A DNA stretch of 64,000 nucleotides from Yamagishiella unicocca (Eukaryota; Chlorophyta; Chlorophyceae; Chlamydomonadales; Volvocaceae): contig BDSL01000004.1 of the NCBI GenBank assembly GCA_003116995.1, positions 2,542,001 to 2,606,000 on the forward strand, given 5' to 3'. The notes under the pieces are model-generated. The model did no database searches. It worked only from the letters and a program-made list of their open reading frames with translations, and was not told the origin of the DNA. A program made the position numbers and the translations under genes. Positions 23,101 through 33,274 of this stretch are shown here, in pieces (the first letter of the stretch is position 1; every line of letters begins with the position of its first letter).

Positions 23101-26100
23101 GTCCCAATGCTCCAGCATGCGCCCACATCCTCGGTGTCCGCCGACCATGCGCCCACTATCTTGTCGTTTTTCGTGTCACCGGTTTCACACCACCCCCCTG
23201 TTCCGGCCCCCACCTGCACCTCAGCCGGGCGCCGTAGTCGTCCCATAAGCAGTCGCACAGCAGGCAGCGACCGACCACCGGGGCCGCGTCCTCCGGACCC
23301 ACCGCGATACGGTCGTCGTACCTGCACGGCAAACGTACAACAACGGGCAGGCGTGAGATGGCTGCCGCGCGCCTGCTGGGGATCGGCGCCTCCCCGGGCG
23401 TGATGGCATTTGCGTCAATGTCAACGGTGCGGCCAGCCTAGCTGTCCGCCACTGAGGGTGGCTGCAAGCTGAGACGCGGGTGAGAGGCGCAAACATATCC
23501 CGGACGATTACGAGGTGTTTCATCGTATCCAGGACCCTTTCCCCCGTAAGCTTCGCCACATTCATTAGCCACGCAGCAGCAGCAACAATCAGCAGCAACT
23601 CACAAGAAGTTCTTGCCCCGAAAGAAGCCGCCGTCTGGGAAGCGCTCCAAGTAGCGCTGGATGCCGCCTGGGAAGAGAACCGCGGGCAGCAGCGGGGGTC
23701 AGGGGTCAGGAGTCGGGCAGCAGCGGGGGCCGGGGAGGGTCAGTTACGGGCGGGCGGTGTGCCCCAGCCAGACCCGCCCCCGGGGGTGGCTGCCTTCTGT
23801 CCCGGCCAGACCCGCCCCCAGGGGGTGGCATAAGACGATAAAAACCGGTCACGCGACATGGATAGGATAGCTGGCGCATTGCCTTCGGACACCTAGTTTG
23901 TGAGCGCATGCTTGAGGCCCAGGAGCGGGTCCCTTCTGTCCCGGCCGTCCGGCGGTCCACCCACCGCTCAGCTGGTAGACCCTGCTGAACTCCGGCCCCT
24001 TCTCGCGCAGGTAGGCAGAGGCGCGCTCGCACCGCACCCCGCCCGTGCAGTACATGAGCACGGTGCGGTTTCGGAGCAGCGCCTCGTGGCCGTCCAGCCA
24101 GGCGGGCAGGTCGCTGAAGCAGCGGGTGCGGGGGTCCAGGGTGGCCACGGAGGGGCCCTGCAGCGCGTGCGGGGGCAGGGAGGGGGCGGGGGAGGTTACA
24201 GAAACGCGGAGGAGGGGGGGTCAAGGCGCCGTATTTAGGGTCCAGTCCGTCAACTGCCCGGACTACCCTTGCGTCCCTGTCGAGCCTCTCCACCGTTTCC
24301 TAATCCTTGCGCCCGCCGCATCAGCCACCTGCCGGTCTGGATAGGCGGCCACGAAGAGCTGCTCCGAAACCGCACCCCCCTGTAACCCCCCAGCGGCGGC
24401 CCCCTGCATCCCGCAGCAGGTGCCGCCCCTGCGGGACCTCGTCACATGCGCCCTCCATGCGCCCCCTCCTCCCCTGCGCCCTTTCCCTCGAAACCCCCAC
24501 CCCGCGAGAACTCTCCCCCCGCGCGCCGCGCTCCCCCCTCACCCCGTCAAAGTGGCCGATCCTGGTCTCGTAGAGGTTGCGGGCGTCCAGCAGCACAACC
24601 GGCCCGATGGGTGCGCCCACCATGTCGCCCCCGGCCCCGCCCTTGTCCGCCGCGTCATGGCTGTTGCCCTGCCCGCCACCGGCCGCAGCGGACAGAGCCT
24701 GTACCGGCTGGGCGGTCGCACCCGGTGCTACTGCTCCCGCCGCCCCCTCGGACGCCTCCGCCGGCTGCTGCTGTCCAGCCGCCGCCTCCCCGCCCTCCGC
24801 CCCCTCCGCCCCCTCCGCCCCCTCCGCCGCCCCCTCCGTCACAGCGCGGCGAAGCATCTGGTGGAACTGGTCGGGGGTCAGGTGCGGCGCGGTGCTGACC
24901 CGCGGGTCGGCTCTGTGCCGGGCTAGCGGACCCAACGTGACGAGCTCCTGTGGTCAGAGCGAGGTGGCGAGGTGGTTAATTTTAGGGTTTTAGGTTGGAT
25001 TCACTGGGGGTGATGGCTAGGCAGGTGGGTGTACGGGTGTGTGGGACGGGTCCCTCCACCCGTCCCTGCACCCATCCCTCCAACCGTCCCTCCACTCGCC
25101 GGGTCTCCCAACCCGGTCCGCCGTCTTACGCGTCACACGCTACCGCACATCCGTTTGCTTCCTTTCCCTTAAAGGGAAGGAAAACATACACAATTTTCGC
25201 GGTATCAATGCAAAAGTGCCCCAGCATGCGGCCACAACCCCCATGTGTCCGAAGACAATGCGCCAGCTATTATACCCATGTCGTGTAACCGGTCTTTATA
25301 CCAGCCCCCCCCAATCGGTGACACCTCCCATGTCGAGTTACCGGTGCTTTTATGTACCCCCCCCCGTGACGCACCTCGCACAGCCGCACCACCAGGGTGT
25401 CCATCTGTGTTTCTCGCTGCGTGGCGCCGTTGCGCGGACCCCGGGAGCCAGCCAGCTTGAAGTCGATGTCGCCCCCGGGCTGCAGCGGCGGGTGCTCCGC
25501 CACGGCGGCGGCGTGGGCGCGCAAGGACGCCATAGAGCCACCAACCTGGCCGGGGGTGGTGATGATGATGATGATGATAATGATAATGATGATGATATTC
25601 AAGTTTACCGCTAAGCGGAGTGCGTGTGTGTATTGTGTGTACCGGTTGCTCAGGCTCGGGGTGGCGGGTGGCGGGCAACGAAGCGGAGAGAGGTGAGTGC
25701 CACAGGGCCCAGGTGGCGCAACCGCATGCCGAACTGAGGGACGCGCCGAGGTGTCTTGGGGCGCAAGAGGCAGTGGATGCAGGAACGCTGCACCGACCTG
25801 TCACGCGCAGAGAGAAGCTGCGGCCCGCGTCGGCCCCGGGACGCCCGAAAGACTCGCCCCAAGGACACACCCCTAACGGCGCACCCTGTCCGCCCTTTAG
25901 GTATCTGTCTAAGCTTTGGTTGGACGTACACGCAGTCCAGGGCGTGCGCCTGCTGCGCCGGCGACGAGAGACGGCTGGGCGAAGGGATACTTGATAACAA
26001 GGCGCAATCCTCACCGTCACGTTGACGCCATCTCGGGCGACGCGTATGCGCCCGCGTAGCTCCAGCCGAACGCACAAGTCTTCGTAAAAGCGTGCAACTT

Positions 26101-26254
26101 CGACAGCAACGCTCCCTTCTAATGGAACATATTTATAGTACAGAAGTATGCCTTGCGGCTCCCGCTCGGGAGTGGCCGACTCAGTCGGCGACCGACATGC
26201 TTTCGGCGGAAAGGTCAGCGACGCCGGCTCCATGGAGTTGGGTATTGCTAACAT
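20166..26254 (-). CDS. STR6: TrhO/UPF0176-rhodanese-FSH1 serine hydrolase fusion (STR6-like)
   Basis: Nine minus-strand exons: 26254-26015, 25545-25375, 24947-24543, 24157-23965, 23667-23604, 23321-23214, 22881-22173, 21784-21038, 20690-20166, about 1053 residues with all phases closing. Residues about 35-140 match the TrhO N-terminal domain (GILLYYKYVPLEG, RIRVARDGVNVT). Residues about 250-350 are rhodanese, with DARNLYETRIGHFDG and the active-site loop MYCTGGVRCERA (Cys309). CRLLVLVCGGC suggests a Cys-rich zinc-like patch. Residues about 612-1053 are an FSH1/OVCA2-type alpha/beta hydrolase: RILCLHGFRQTGKQ, nucleophile GFSQGAS (Ser878) and a His near 1027 in SGHLIPA. Arabidopsis STR6 has the same three domains. 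Bacterial TrhO hydroxylates wobble uridine of tRNA; whether this protein does is unknown. Long Ala/Glu and Gln inserts enlarge the hydrolase. One donor is GTCGGC. Confidence 0.88.
20930..20982 (-). repeat. Intronic dispersed element, sense copy (STR6 intron 8)
   Basis: In gene sense: a short lead, TTAAAAACCCGTTTTACGC, GGGACAGGATAGCTGGCGC, ATGGTCGTCGG. It lies about 55 bases from the 5' splice site (21037). Confidence 0.75.
23105..23190 (-). repeat. Intronic dispersed element, sense copy (STR6 intron 6)
   Basis: In gene sense: GTGTGAAACCGGTGACACG, AAAAACGACAAGATAGTGG, GCGCATGGTCGGCGGACACC, GGGCGCATGCTGGAG. It starts about 25 bases from the 5' splice site and resembles the PWD copies at 46928, 50387 and 54601. 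Confidence 0.75.
23836..23914 (+). repeat. Intronic dispersed element, antisense copy (STR6 intron 4)
   Basis: A full-length copy on the plus strand (ATAAAAACCGGTCACGCGAC, GATAGGATAGCTGGCGCATT, TTCGGACACC, GAGCGCATGCTTGAG). It sits mid-intron and antisense to the gene, so it is not adjacent to either splice site. Confidence 0.75.
25220..25304 (-). repeat. Intronic dispersed element, sense copy (STR6 intron 2)
   Basis: In gene sense: GGTATAAAGACCGGTTACAC, GACATGGGTATAATAGCTGG, GCGCATTGTCTTCGGACAC, GGCCGCATGCTGGGG. A shorter sense copy (AGCACCGGTAACTCGACATG) lies between it and the 5' splice site at 25374. Confidence 0.8.
25556..25600. repeat. (GAT)n microsatellite
   Basis: GAT/AAT trinucleotide run in STR6 intron 1, next to the exon 2 acceptor. 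The transcript has the ATC/ATT complement there. Confidence 0.9.
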
Positions 26255-27257
26255 ATTGCGCTAAATAGCTTCTAACGCTCTACCTGGCTACATCACGTTG
26301 GATGGTACAGTCATGGATGTCGGCGACTCTGTCCTTATCGAGGTTGCGCACGATGGAGCCTCTTTACTTGATCCCGGCACCAACAGAAATGGACATCTAG
26401 CTTTACAATTCCAGGGCCGGGCCGGCCCTCGTACGGTGCCGGTACCACTCTACACGAGAGTGGGGATGTTGTGTAAGGGTCCTGAGCCCTCCGATTGCGG
26501 TGCGACCCGCCACCCTTCCAAAGTTCGGCTTGCTCGGCTCCGAGTAAGGATTGCTCGGGCACAGCCTCCCCGCCCGCACCGCCTTTTCACTGTTATCCCC
26601 GTACTGTCGTATCGCCTCGCCCGCTGCTCGGACCGCTTCTTACAAAGCGGAGAACCTGCCCTACTCTTCGCCAGGTCAAACCCGCCCAAGTCGCATCCCA
26701 GTACCGCAGCTTCCGACCTGGGTCGGCGAGCGCCCGCAACCCCCTCACGCCCCGCAGCTCCTGCCAAAGACAGCGCCCCTCCACGCGCCCCCTTCCAGCA
26801 GCTACGGCGTATGCCATACACACATTCACACGCAACACACATTCGCACACGCAACGCCCACGTCCGTACGAATAAACAACGCCGGCCAGCCCGTTTATGT
26901 AACCGTCCGACCACTGTACTCCGCACACGCCGCGCTGCGGCGGGTGTGCCGGACCGCCGAGGCTCAGCCCCGGTACTGACCGGCACCGGTACCCAACAGC
27001 CCCGCCTCCCCCATCTCTTCTTCCCCTTCCTTGCCTCAGACCCTCCCCGCCCCACCTGCGTCCGGCAATCGTTCTCTTCGTACCCGTCACGCAAAACACG
27101 GCACTACGTCGCTGCTCCTCTTCCCCGCGCTAGGGCCCAGGGAGCCTACCGCCGCACACCGCACCACGCGTGTTGCTTGCACGCTGCCGGGCGGCCCCGG
27201 CGCCTCCACCACCCCGGCCTCTGCGGGCAGGGCCCAGCGCCGCCGCCGCCGCCCCGC
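26255..27257. other. Intergenic: STR6-like 5' side and SGF11 3' UTR
   Basis: The two minus-strand genes are in tandem. A minus-strand TGTAA (plus 26640-26644) lies about 615 bases after the SGF11 stop and would end its 3' UTR. The rest is presumably the STR6 promoter. A long plus-strand frame starting at 26298 runs antisense into SGF11 and is not credited. Confidence 0.45.
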
Positions 27258-27746
27258 TCAGGACTGGCCCTGCATCCGTCGACTGGCCGCCCTTGCGGCC
27301 GCGCGGCCCTTGCCCATGCACTTCTCCAGGTGCGGCGCGAAGCTGCCCGCCTGCACCTGGCGGCCGCAGTTGCGGCACGTCACGGTGTCCGTCGCCTTGG
27401 CGGGGTGGCTCTGACCGAACACGTCCACAGGACCCTTGGCGCCCGGCTTGGGCGGCAGCGCAGGGGGATGCGAGCTGCCCGGCAGCGCCCGTGCCGCAGC
27501 GGCGGAAGGGCTGCCCTCGGCCGCAGGCAGCGCTCCTGTGCGCGCCTCGCGGTGCACCTCCTGCGCCACGTCTAATATGCACTCGTCGAGCAACTCGCTG
27601 AAGGCCGCCACTGTCTGCGACGCGACGGATGCCTCGTTCTGGAGCAGGCCCCTGAATGACTGCACTATTGTTATTTGGCGCCGCAGCAGTTCCTCCTCGG
27701 TGATCTGGGGGCGATTCTGAGGGCCTGAGGCCTTACGCGTAGACAT
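27258..27746 (-). CDS. SGF11: SAGA-associated factor 11 (SGF11), deubiquitinase-module subunit
   Basis: Single exon of 162 residues. The start chosen is ATG 27746 (MSTRKASGPQNRPQ), the first Met before the conserved region. The N-terminal third is a long amphipathic helix (TEEELLRRQITIVQSFRGLL then VAAFSELLDECILDVAQEVH), as used by Sgf11 to pack against Sus1/ENY2. A Pro/Ala linker follows. Near the C-terminus is CRNCGRQVQAGSFAPHLEKC, a C-x2-C-x11-H-x3-C zinc finger with the FAPHLEKCMGKGR signature of the SGF11/ATXN7L3 family. In SAGA this subunit anchors and activates the Ubp8/USP22 deubiquitinase on monoubiquitinated H2B in the nucleus. It is intronless, unlike its neighbours. It lies head-to-head with the 28143 gene, 396 bases apart. 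Confidence 0.9.
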   Translation of the reverse strand: MSTRKASGPQNRPQITEEELLRRQITIVQSFRGLLQNEASVASQTVAAFSELLDECILDVAQEVHREARTGALPAAEGSPSAAAARALPGSSHPPALPPKPGAKGPVDVFGQSHPAKATDTVTCRNCGRQVQAGSFAPHLEKCMGKGRAAARAASRRMQGQS

Positions 27747-28142
27747 GCATACGTTGCCTGTCACCGCTGGCTTTCGCTGCTGCCTCCAGCTCTTGTCGCT
27801 CGCAGATGCACCGAGGCCGCAAATCGTGCCGTAAGGAATTAACAAAAACGGATGACCTATATTACTCAGGGGCCCGACACATGTCAAAAGTGCCGAGCCC
27901 CTTCCGAGATATCCTGGCGGGTGTCAGCTGCGCCCCTTCCCGTGTTTGGAAGTCATGTCCTAGAATACATATAGGACATGCTTCTTCTGCAGCTTAAAGG
28001 ATACAAATATGCATTTACTATTAAAAGGCAAGGAGTGCTACCTGTACGACTGCACGACCAAGCCTTGCCGTATGTAAATATACACTTCCACGTCTTCCAG
28101 CGTAGATTGCCAATTGCTTCACTACGTCTTGCAGATCGCACA
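27747..28142. promoter_or_regulatory. Shared upstream region of SGF11 (-) and the 28143 gene (+)
   Basis: 396 bases between divergent start codons. The sequence is AT-richer toward 28000-28130 and no specific motif is identified. Confidence 0.5.
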
Positions 28143-29119
28143 ATGGATTCCAGTTATTCTAGTGGTCCCTCTTTTCCTAAGAACGTCCAGGGCGTTCAGC
28201 CGACCGCGCCCTCATTGACGAGTATGCCGGTTCGGACAGTTAGAGCAGGGGATATCGGCTTCCTTGCACGAGAGGCAGTGCAGCCTGGCATCGACAAGTG
28301 AGTAACGCGCAGACTTTGAGGGGTAGGATTGGCATGTGTCAGTGGCCCAATCCCTCTCTCGCCGGCCCTCACGGTGACTGATATCCCTATACACAGACAA
28401 CACCACATCAAAACTCATGACGACGTGGGTATTCGCGTCGTGAACACCCAGGTGGGACGCGTTACTCGTTGCGCTTGGGGCTTCGGCTTGGTGGCAACAA
28501 GTAATAAGGGGTGTTATTGCTTTCAACGGCATTCGTTGCCTTCGCTCTAAATAGCAAGCTTACTGTTGGTATCAATTTCACTTGTCCTTCGGAGCGGGCT
28601 CCGCGCCCCATGCGGTTACGGTGATACCAGTTGTCCGCAACACCCATTGGCCCATACTGTGCTTGCAGAAAAAACACGAATTCAATCAGCTGCCGGGGCA
28701 AACCTTCAACGAGAAAAGGTCAGTCGCTGGAAGTTGCGGGACTGCGCGCCGCAAGTGTGACTGCGTGTACTCCAGGGCTACGCTCGCGTCATCCCCCCTG
28801 AAACCGTCCTTTCCATCCGCTTCAACCCGCGCTTAGGCCTTCCCCATATCACGCCCATCCAAATCATCCCATCCGCCCCCTATAACCCGCCCAACCCCCT
28901 CTTGGAACCGGGTCTTCTCGCCACCCCCCCCTTTCCCCGGATCGTTTCTGCCCTCCGATTTCCTATGTCGTGTAACCGGGTCTACTCGCCACCCCCCACC
29001 CTCTACCCCACAGCTTTGCGAACTACATTACCACGGCCACAACACTGCGGCGCACCATGCAGCAGCAGGTCGCACCGCTCCGGGGGACATCGCCGCGCAA
29101 GGCTGCGGGGCATTACTGA
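28143..29119 (+). CDS. Hypothetical conserved-looking protein, four exons, 159 residues
   Basis: Exons 28143-28297, 28397-28451, 28555-28718 and 29014-29119 join in phase (2, 0, 2). The protein begins MDSSYSSGPSFPKNVQ and contains VRTVRAGDIGFLAREAVQ, IKTHDDVGIRVVNTQ, QAYCWYQFHLSFGAGS, HAVTVIPVVRNTHWPILCLQ and FANYITTATTLRRTM. It ends RGTSPRKAAGHY. Composition is globular in the middle, with aromatic and hydrophobic residues spread as in a small beta-rich fold, and there is no membrane segment or transit peptide. I do not recognise the family. Codon usage is less GC-biased than in the neighbours. The third acceptor (AATAG before 28555) is weak, so the exact exon 3 start is less sure. A TGTAA lies 433 bases after the stop. 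Confidence 0.7.
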
Positions 29120-30401
29120 GGAATTGCAGGGAGGGAACTATCGAGCTGCTGTGGGCCCTGTTCGTATGTTTCTCTGTGAGGGAGGCACTGCCGCCGCTGC
29201 CTGCCCGGCCTGGCCTCTGTGAGGAAGGCACTAACCGCCGGCTGCCAGTGAGAAGGAGGGCCTGGTGGGGGAGCGGCGGCAGCAGCTAAGCACGCACGCA
29301 GCCCCCGCCACCAGTTGGAGGTATACGTGGCAGGGCTTGCACCACAAGCATCTGAACCAGTAGCACATCACCTTAGCAATGGTGGAAGCGGCCTTTCGTC
29401 CTCGTCGCGCGCGCAATACGTGTGCGACAGCCGGCCAGGTCTAACAGCCGCAGTGCTGTTACTTGCTGCTACTGGTGATGCTGCACTGGTGTTGCTGCAC
29501 TGATGATGCTGACTGTTGCCGAGCGAGGCGGTAGCACGGGCACCGGCGTGTTGTAACCGCTCAAAACTCAATGCACCAAGGTGTGTGTGTGTGTGTGCAT
29601 CTGACCAGTGACGCATGAGGCATGGTAGGATTAGATAGGACAGATGACAATGGAATGGATGCGCTGTAGAGAGGCCACCGCGGACCGTGCGGCGGGTTGA
29701 TAGGCACCGTAGCTGCAGCTTGCATTGGCCTTCAATGGCCGGGGGCCCTCGGAGTGCGGAGTACTTTTTGCGATGACGTGCTCTGCCGCCATATCGTTAC
29801 TTTGCATTATGCGCACGGCGCCGCGCGGTTGGCCCGGGCTCTGGAACCTTCACAGTTCAACTTAGGATGCATTGACGCAAATGTCCTGCATTTATCTTAA
29901 TAGTAGCAGCCGGTGCGAAGCACGTGCGAGGTGTATATTCTTAGGGTTTAGGGTTTTTGTTAGTGTAAACCCAGTATATAAGTGTGTTTTAATTGCCTGC
30001 TGGTGGTTCCCAGGGTTGTTGGGAGACGGCATATGACAGTTGGGACGATTGCCGTACTGCAGCCGGCAGTGTTCAAGAGCAGACTCCGCAGAGTAGAAGT
30101 AGGAAGCGTCTCATTGTTCGTTGTAAAGGTGTCCGACGGTCCGAAGCGAGGGTGCAAATCAACTGCAGCACCACGAGCCCATCTTTCAGATGGGCCTTCC
30201 GAGGAAAACTTCTGGTGGGCTAAAATAAATGCCACTTTCCTTGTCGGCTCCGACACTGCCGCTAGCCTCTTCGCCACAAATGCTGCATCCTGAAACATGT
30301 ATATGACATACGGTATTGCTCCTCGCCACTGACATTGCTTCCAGCCTTGCGCCACCATTCCTATTTGGACTCCTCCCACGTCACGTGTCGGCTCAGTCAA
30401 A
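29120..30401. other. Intergenic between convergent genes
   Basis: Holds the 3' UTR of the 28143 gene up to about 29570 (TGTAA at 29552-29556) and a short GT run at 29581-29600. It also holds a telomere-like TTAGGGTTTAGGGTTT at 29941-29956 and the 3' UTR of the ubiquitin-like gene. No gene is seen. Confidence 0.5.
29552..29556 (+). promoter_or_regulatory. Putative TGTAA polyadenylation signal
   Basis: TGTAA 433 bases after the stop of the 28143 gene, at a distance typical for volvocine 3' UTRs. Confidence 0.45.
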
Positions 30402-31186
30402 CTACTCCAGCACCAGGCCCTCGGACGTCATCTTGACAGGCGGCCAGTACTTGGGAGACACCGTCTGGAGGGGGCCAGGGGCGGGAAGGGGGCAAAGAGG
30501 AAGCATGTTGACTGAGAGCTGAGAAACGAAGGGGTAGGGGAATGGGGGGCCGCCACTGGGTGCGTGACCGCTGCACGAATGACCGACTGCTGGAAGGACT
30601 CCACCCCAAAACGGGAGATCAAGGGCGCATCGCTTAGCAATATGGTCTGGGCTACTGGTCACGCTTCGGCTATTTTGAGTCAATCTCAAGATGACAAGAC
30701 GCCTCCAACACCCGCGCCCAGCCACCCACCAGGTCATAGCCCTGCAGCGCAAACCCCGTGTGCATGTCCATTTCCAGCAGCGTACGACTGTCGTACGCCG
30801 CCGTCAGCTCCTTGCCATGCCAGAAGAGCTGCTGCTTCTCCAGCGGCACCCCCAACTGCTTGGCGGCAGCGGCCTTGACCGCGCCGATCGTCTCCTCGTA
30901 GCGGACCCTGCGCCGAGGCCGTGACCGTGGGTTTCGGAGCGGTCGCGATGGGCGAGGGGGCGAGGCGTGACGCAGGGCGGACTAGCTGAGCAGCTACGCT
31001 GATACTCCCCTCACGCAGCTACACATAGCGTTACCGCGTGCGCCGGGACGGCCGCCGCGAATGCGACGCAGTTCAGACAGCGGAACGGAGGACCTGGTGG
31101 TGTGGCCACTGCGCGGCCGCCCCGCCTCACCTCACATCGCAGGTCATGGGCGGCCACTCATCCCCCCGCCGAAGCGTCACGAAGAT
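30402..31186 (-). CDS. Ubiquitin-like domain protein, C-terminal exons
   Basis: Three minus-strand exons, 31186-31131, 30907-30730 and 30464-30402, join in phase and give a ubiquitin-like fold. Beta-1/2 is IFVTLRRGDEWPPMTCDV, the helix is ETIGAVKAAAAKQLGV, and PLEKQQLFWHGKELTAAYD matches the family's x-L-x-x-x-G-K-x-L strand. MHTGFALQGYDL closes the fold. The chain ends KYWPPVKMTSEGLVLE, with no Gly-Gly, so it is a non-conjugated ubiquitin-like domain rather than a modifier. The N-terminal part lies upstream and is not resolved; a candidate first exon is at 33274-33230. The family is not recognised beyond the domain. Confidence 0.65.
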
Positions 31187-33229
31187 CTGGGACAGGCAGG
31201 GGTTCGGCAGGTGGGTGTGGGGTCAGCCGGGCCTGGGGCCAGGCGGGGGCGGGGAAGGCGCTCCCGTACCCCGTCACCGCTTTCACACAACCCGGATGGC
31301 GCCCGCGCTGCACGTGCCGGACTTCACTACCTTCCCGCAACCGTCAACAGTACCACAGCCGACCCTAAGCGCCGCGTGGCACCACGTCAACTCTAAAACT
31401 CTCTCTCTCTCTCCGCAGTTAGCTGAGAGGGGTCGCCCCCCAGCCAGCAACTCGTCCCTGCTGCTGCCGTGCACCAACGGAGGACGACAGCCCACCCGAG
31501 GCCCGGCCCAGCAGCTGCGGCACGGACCCATGGGTCGGCAACGCACCTGGTTGCCTAGGTCCTCTCCATAGGCGGCTGTAGCGGCAGGCGGGGCAAGGTG
31601 TGCGCGCGGTGGTTTGAGAGGAAACCCGGTGGGTCGGCACGTGGGGGCGGGCGGGGGAGGATTCGGAGGGACGGAGGCCGAGGGTGCGGTGGTGAGCTCG
31701 GGCGGCGCAGCCAGCTACGGGTGCGAGGCCAGGGGCCAGGGCAGCTGCGTTGCTGCCTGTCCGCCCCCACGGCCATTGGCCTAATAACGAGCGAGCGAGC
31801 ATATGCGCCGGCTGTGGTCGGCAGCCCGACCCACCCATGATGTGCTAGGGCGGGCGGCAGCAGCAGGGCAGCAGCAGGTGGGGATGTCGGCTCCAGCAAT
31901 GGGGATGCAGCAAGGGCAAGCCGCGCTGGCCTGCGGCAGCTGCTTCGTTGGAGACAGAAGGGACGCGATGGAGGCCTGTGGCCCAGGAGCTGGTCTAGCC
32001 GGGCTACGAGTGATGCTGAAAGGATGGGTTCACTGCCTGGCAGGTGGGAGGTGCAGGTCGGCTGTGTGAGGCTGCTGGGCGGAGCGTGGCTGAAGGGAAG
32101 TGGCCGAGTGCGGTCGGACGTGCCGAGAGGCGGCTCGGCCCGTCCCACACGGCCCGCACCGGCACCTATCCGCCAGCGAGCCTCGGAGCCGTGGAAGCAC
32201 AGCAGCGCTGCATACCAGGCTTCAGTGTTGAAAGCAAGCATAACGTGATGTGATGTGATGTGTAGCTAGCGAGGTGAAACGGAACGGCGCGCGAAAGTCC
32301 TGGGAAAGTGTAATCAAGTGTCGCCGTAGGTGTCGGCGCGATAAGAGAGGTTCTGCAACAGTGCTAAGCGGTTTATTGCGCGGGCCGATGTGGCCCTGTC
32401 GGCTCTGCTGGGACGGCCCGACTGCTGGCGGATAGCAGGGCCTGACTTGATCGAGTTCGTCCACCAGGTTCCGCTGAGGAGCTTCGGGTCAGGTCGCGGC
32501 CATGGACGCAGTGCAGTGCAGCCAGTCTGGACGGCCGCGGGACAGATGCCCGACACGACCCGAGGAGACCCCCACAAAACAGGTTCCGACTCCATCGAAT
32601 CCGCTGCAACCCTTTTCTTTCGCTGCCATCACACCCGCCCAGTGATTATGTGATTCTGCCTTCTGGTCCGGAGCCCACTGTTCTACAAGTACTACCACCA
32701 GAATCCGCCGCCTTTCCGCCGCTTCAGAGCGACCCAGAACGAAGTCTCTCCCCGCACTAGGACAAGTGTGGGCGTGGCGGGAGGGCGAAACCGTCAAGTC
32801 TGGTATTCCGCCCAAGCGCTGCTGCAAACTGCTCTGGCGACCGCAGCCCTCAGGCGCCATGGGGCGCGGCAAAGAACCCCTACCTCTCCCTAACAGCGAC
32901 GGACCCGCCTACGCCCTCGGCGTCGCCGCTCGACTCACGCGTTATGGCGGCGCCAACGGCAGTAGCTGGACCCCATATGTCGCTCCAACGACACGCACCG
33001 TATAGTTAACGTACCGTCAAGTGGACAAAACACACCACCCGACAGTCCCCGGGGGCAGCCCCCGGGGCAGCGCCTATGTATGCAGCCTGGGTCCCTGCCG
33101 CAACGGGGCAGGTCGAAAGAATAACGCTAGCCTAGTCCGGTCAACAAAAAAACGACACGCCAGCATCTGCCCACAGCATGCCCGCTACGAAGGGCCCGCC
33201 ATCACCAATTGATGCACATTGCGCCCCAC
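31187..33229. other. Unresolved region, probably introns and exons of the ubiquitin-like gene
   Basis: Frames here are Pro/Arg/Ser-rich and none stands out. An antisense element of the GAGAGGAAACCCGGTGGGTC type lies at about 31613-31640, as found in introns elsewhere in the window. A run of CT dinucleotides (31400-31417) precedes a CGCAG. Confidence 0.35.
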
Positions 33230-33274
33230 CTGGAGCTGTGGGCCCCCGTACGGCATGTAGTACGATGGCGGCAT
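33230..33274 (-). CDS. Candidate first exon of the ubiquitin-like gene
   Basis: ATG at 33274 opens MPPSYYMPYGGPQLQ and ends exactly at a GTGGGG donor in phase 0. The Tyr/Pro-rich peptide is unlike shadow frames. Linkage to the exons at 31186-30402 is inference only. Confidence 0.35.

Noticed and set aside
26298..27575. Plus-strand frame of about 425 codons
   Set aside because: It is Arg/Pro/Ala-rich without domains, and it overlaps SGF11 antisense and the SGF11 3' UTR.
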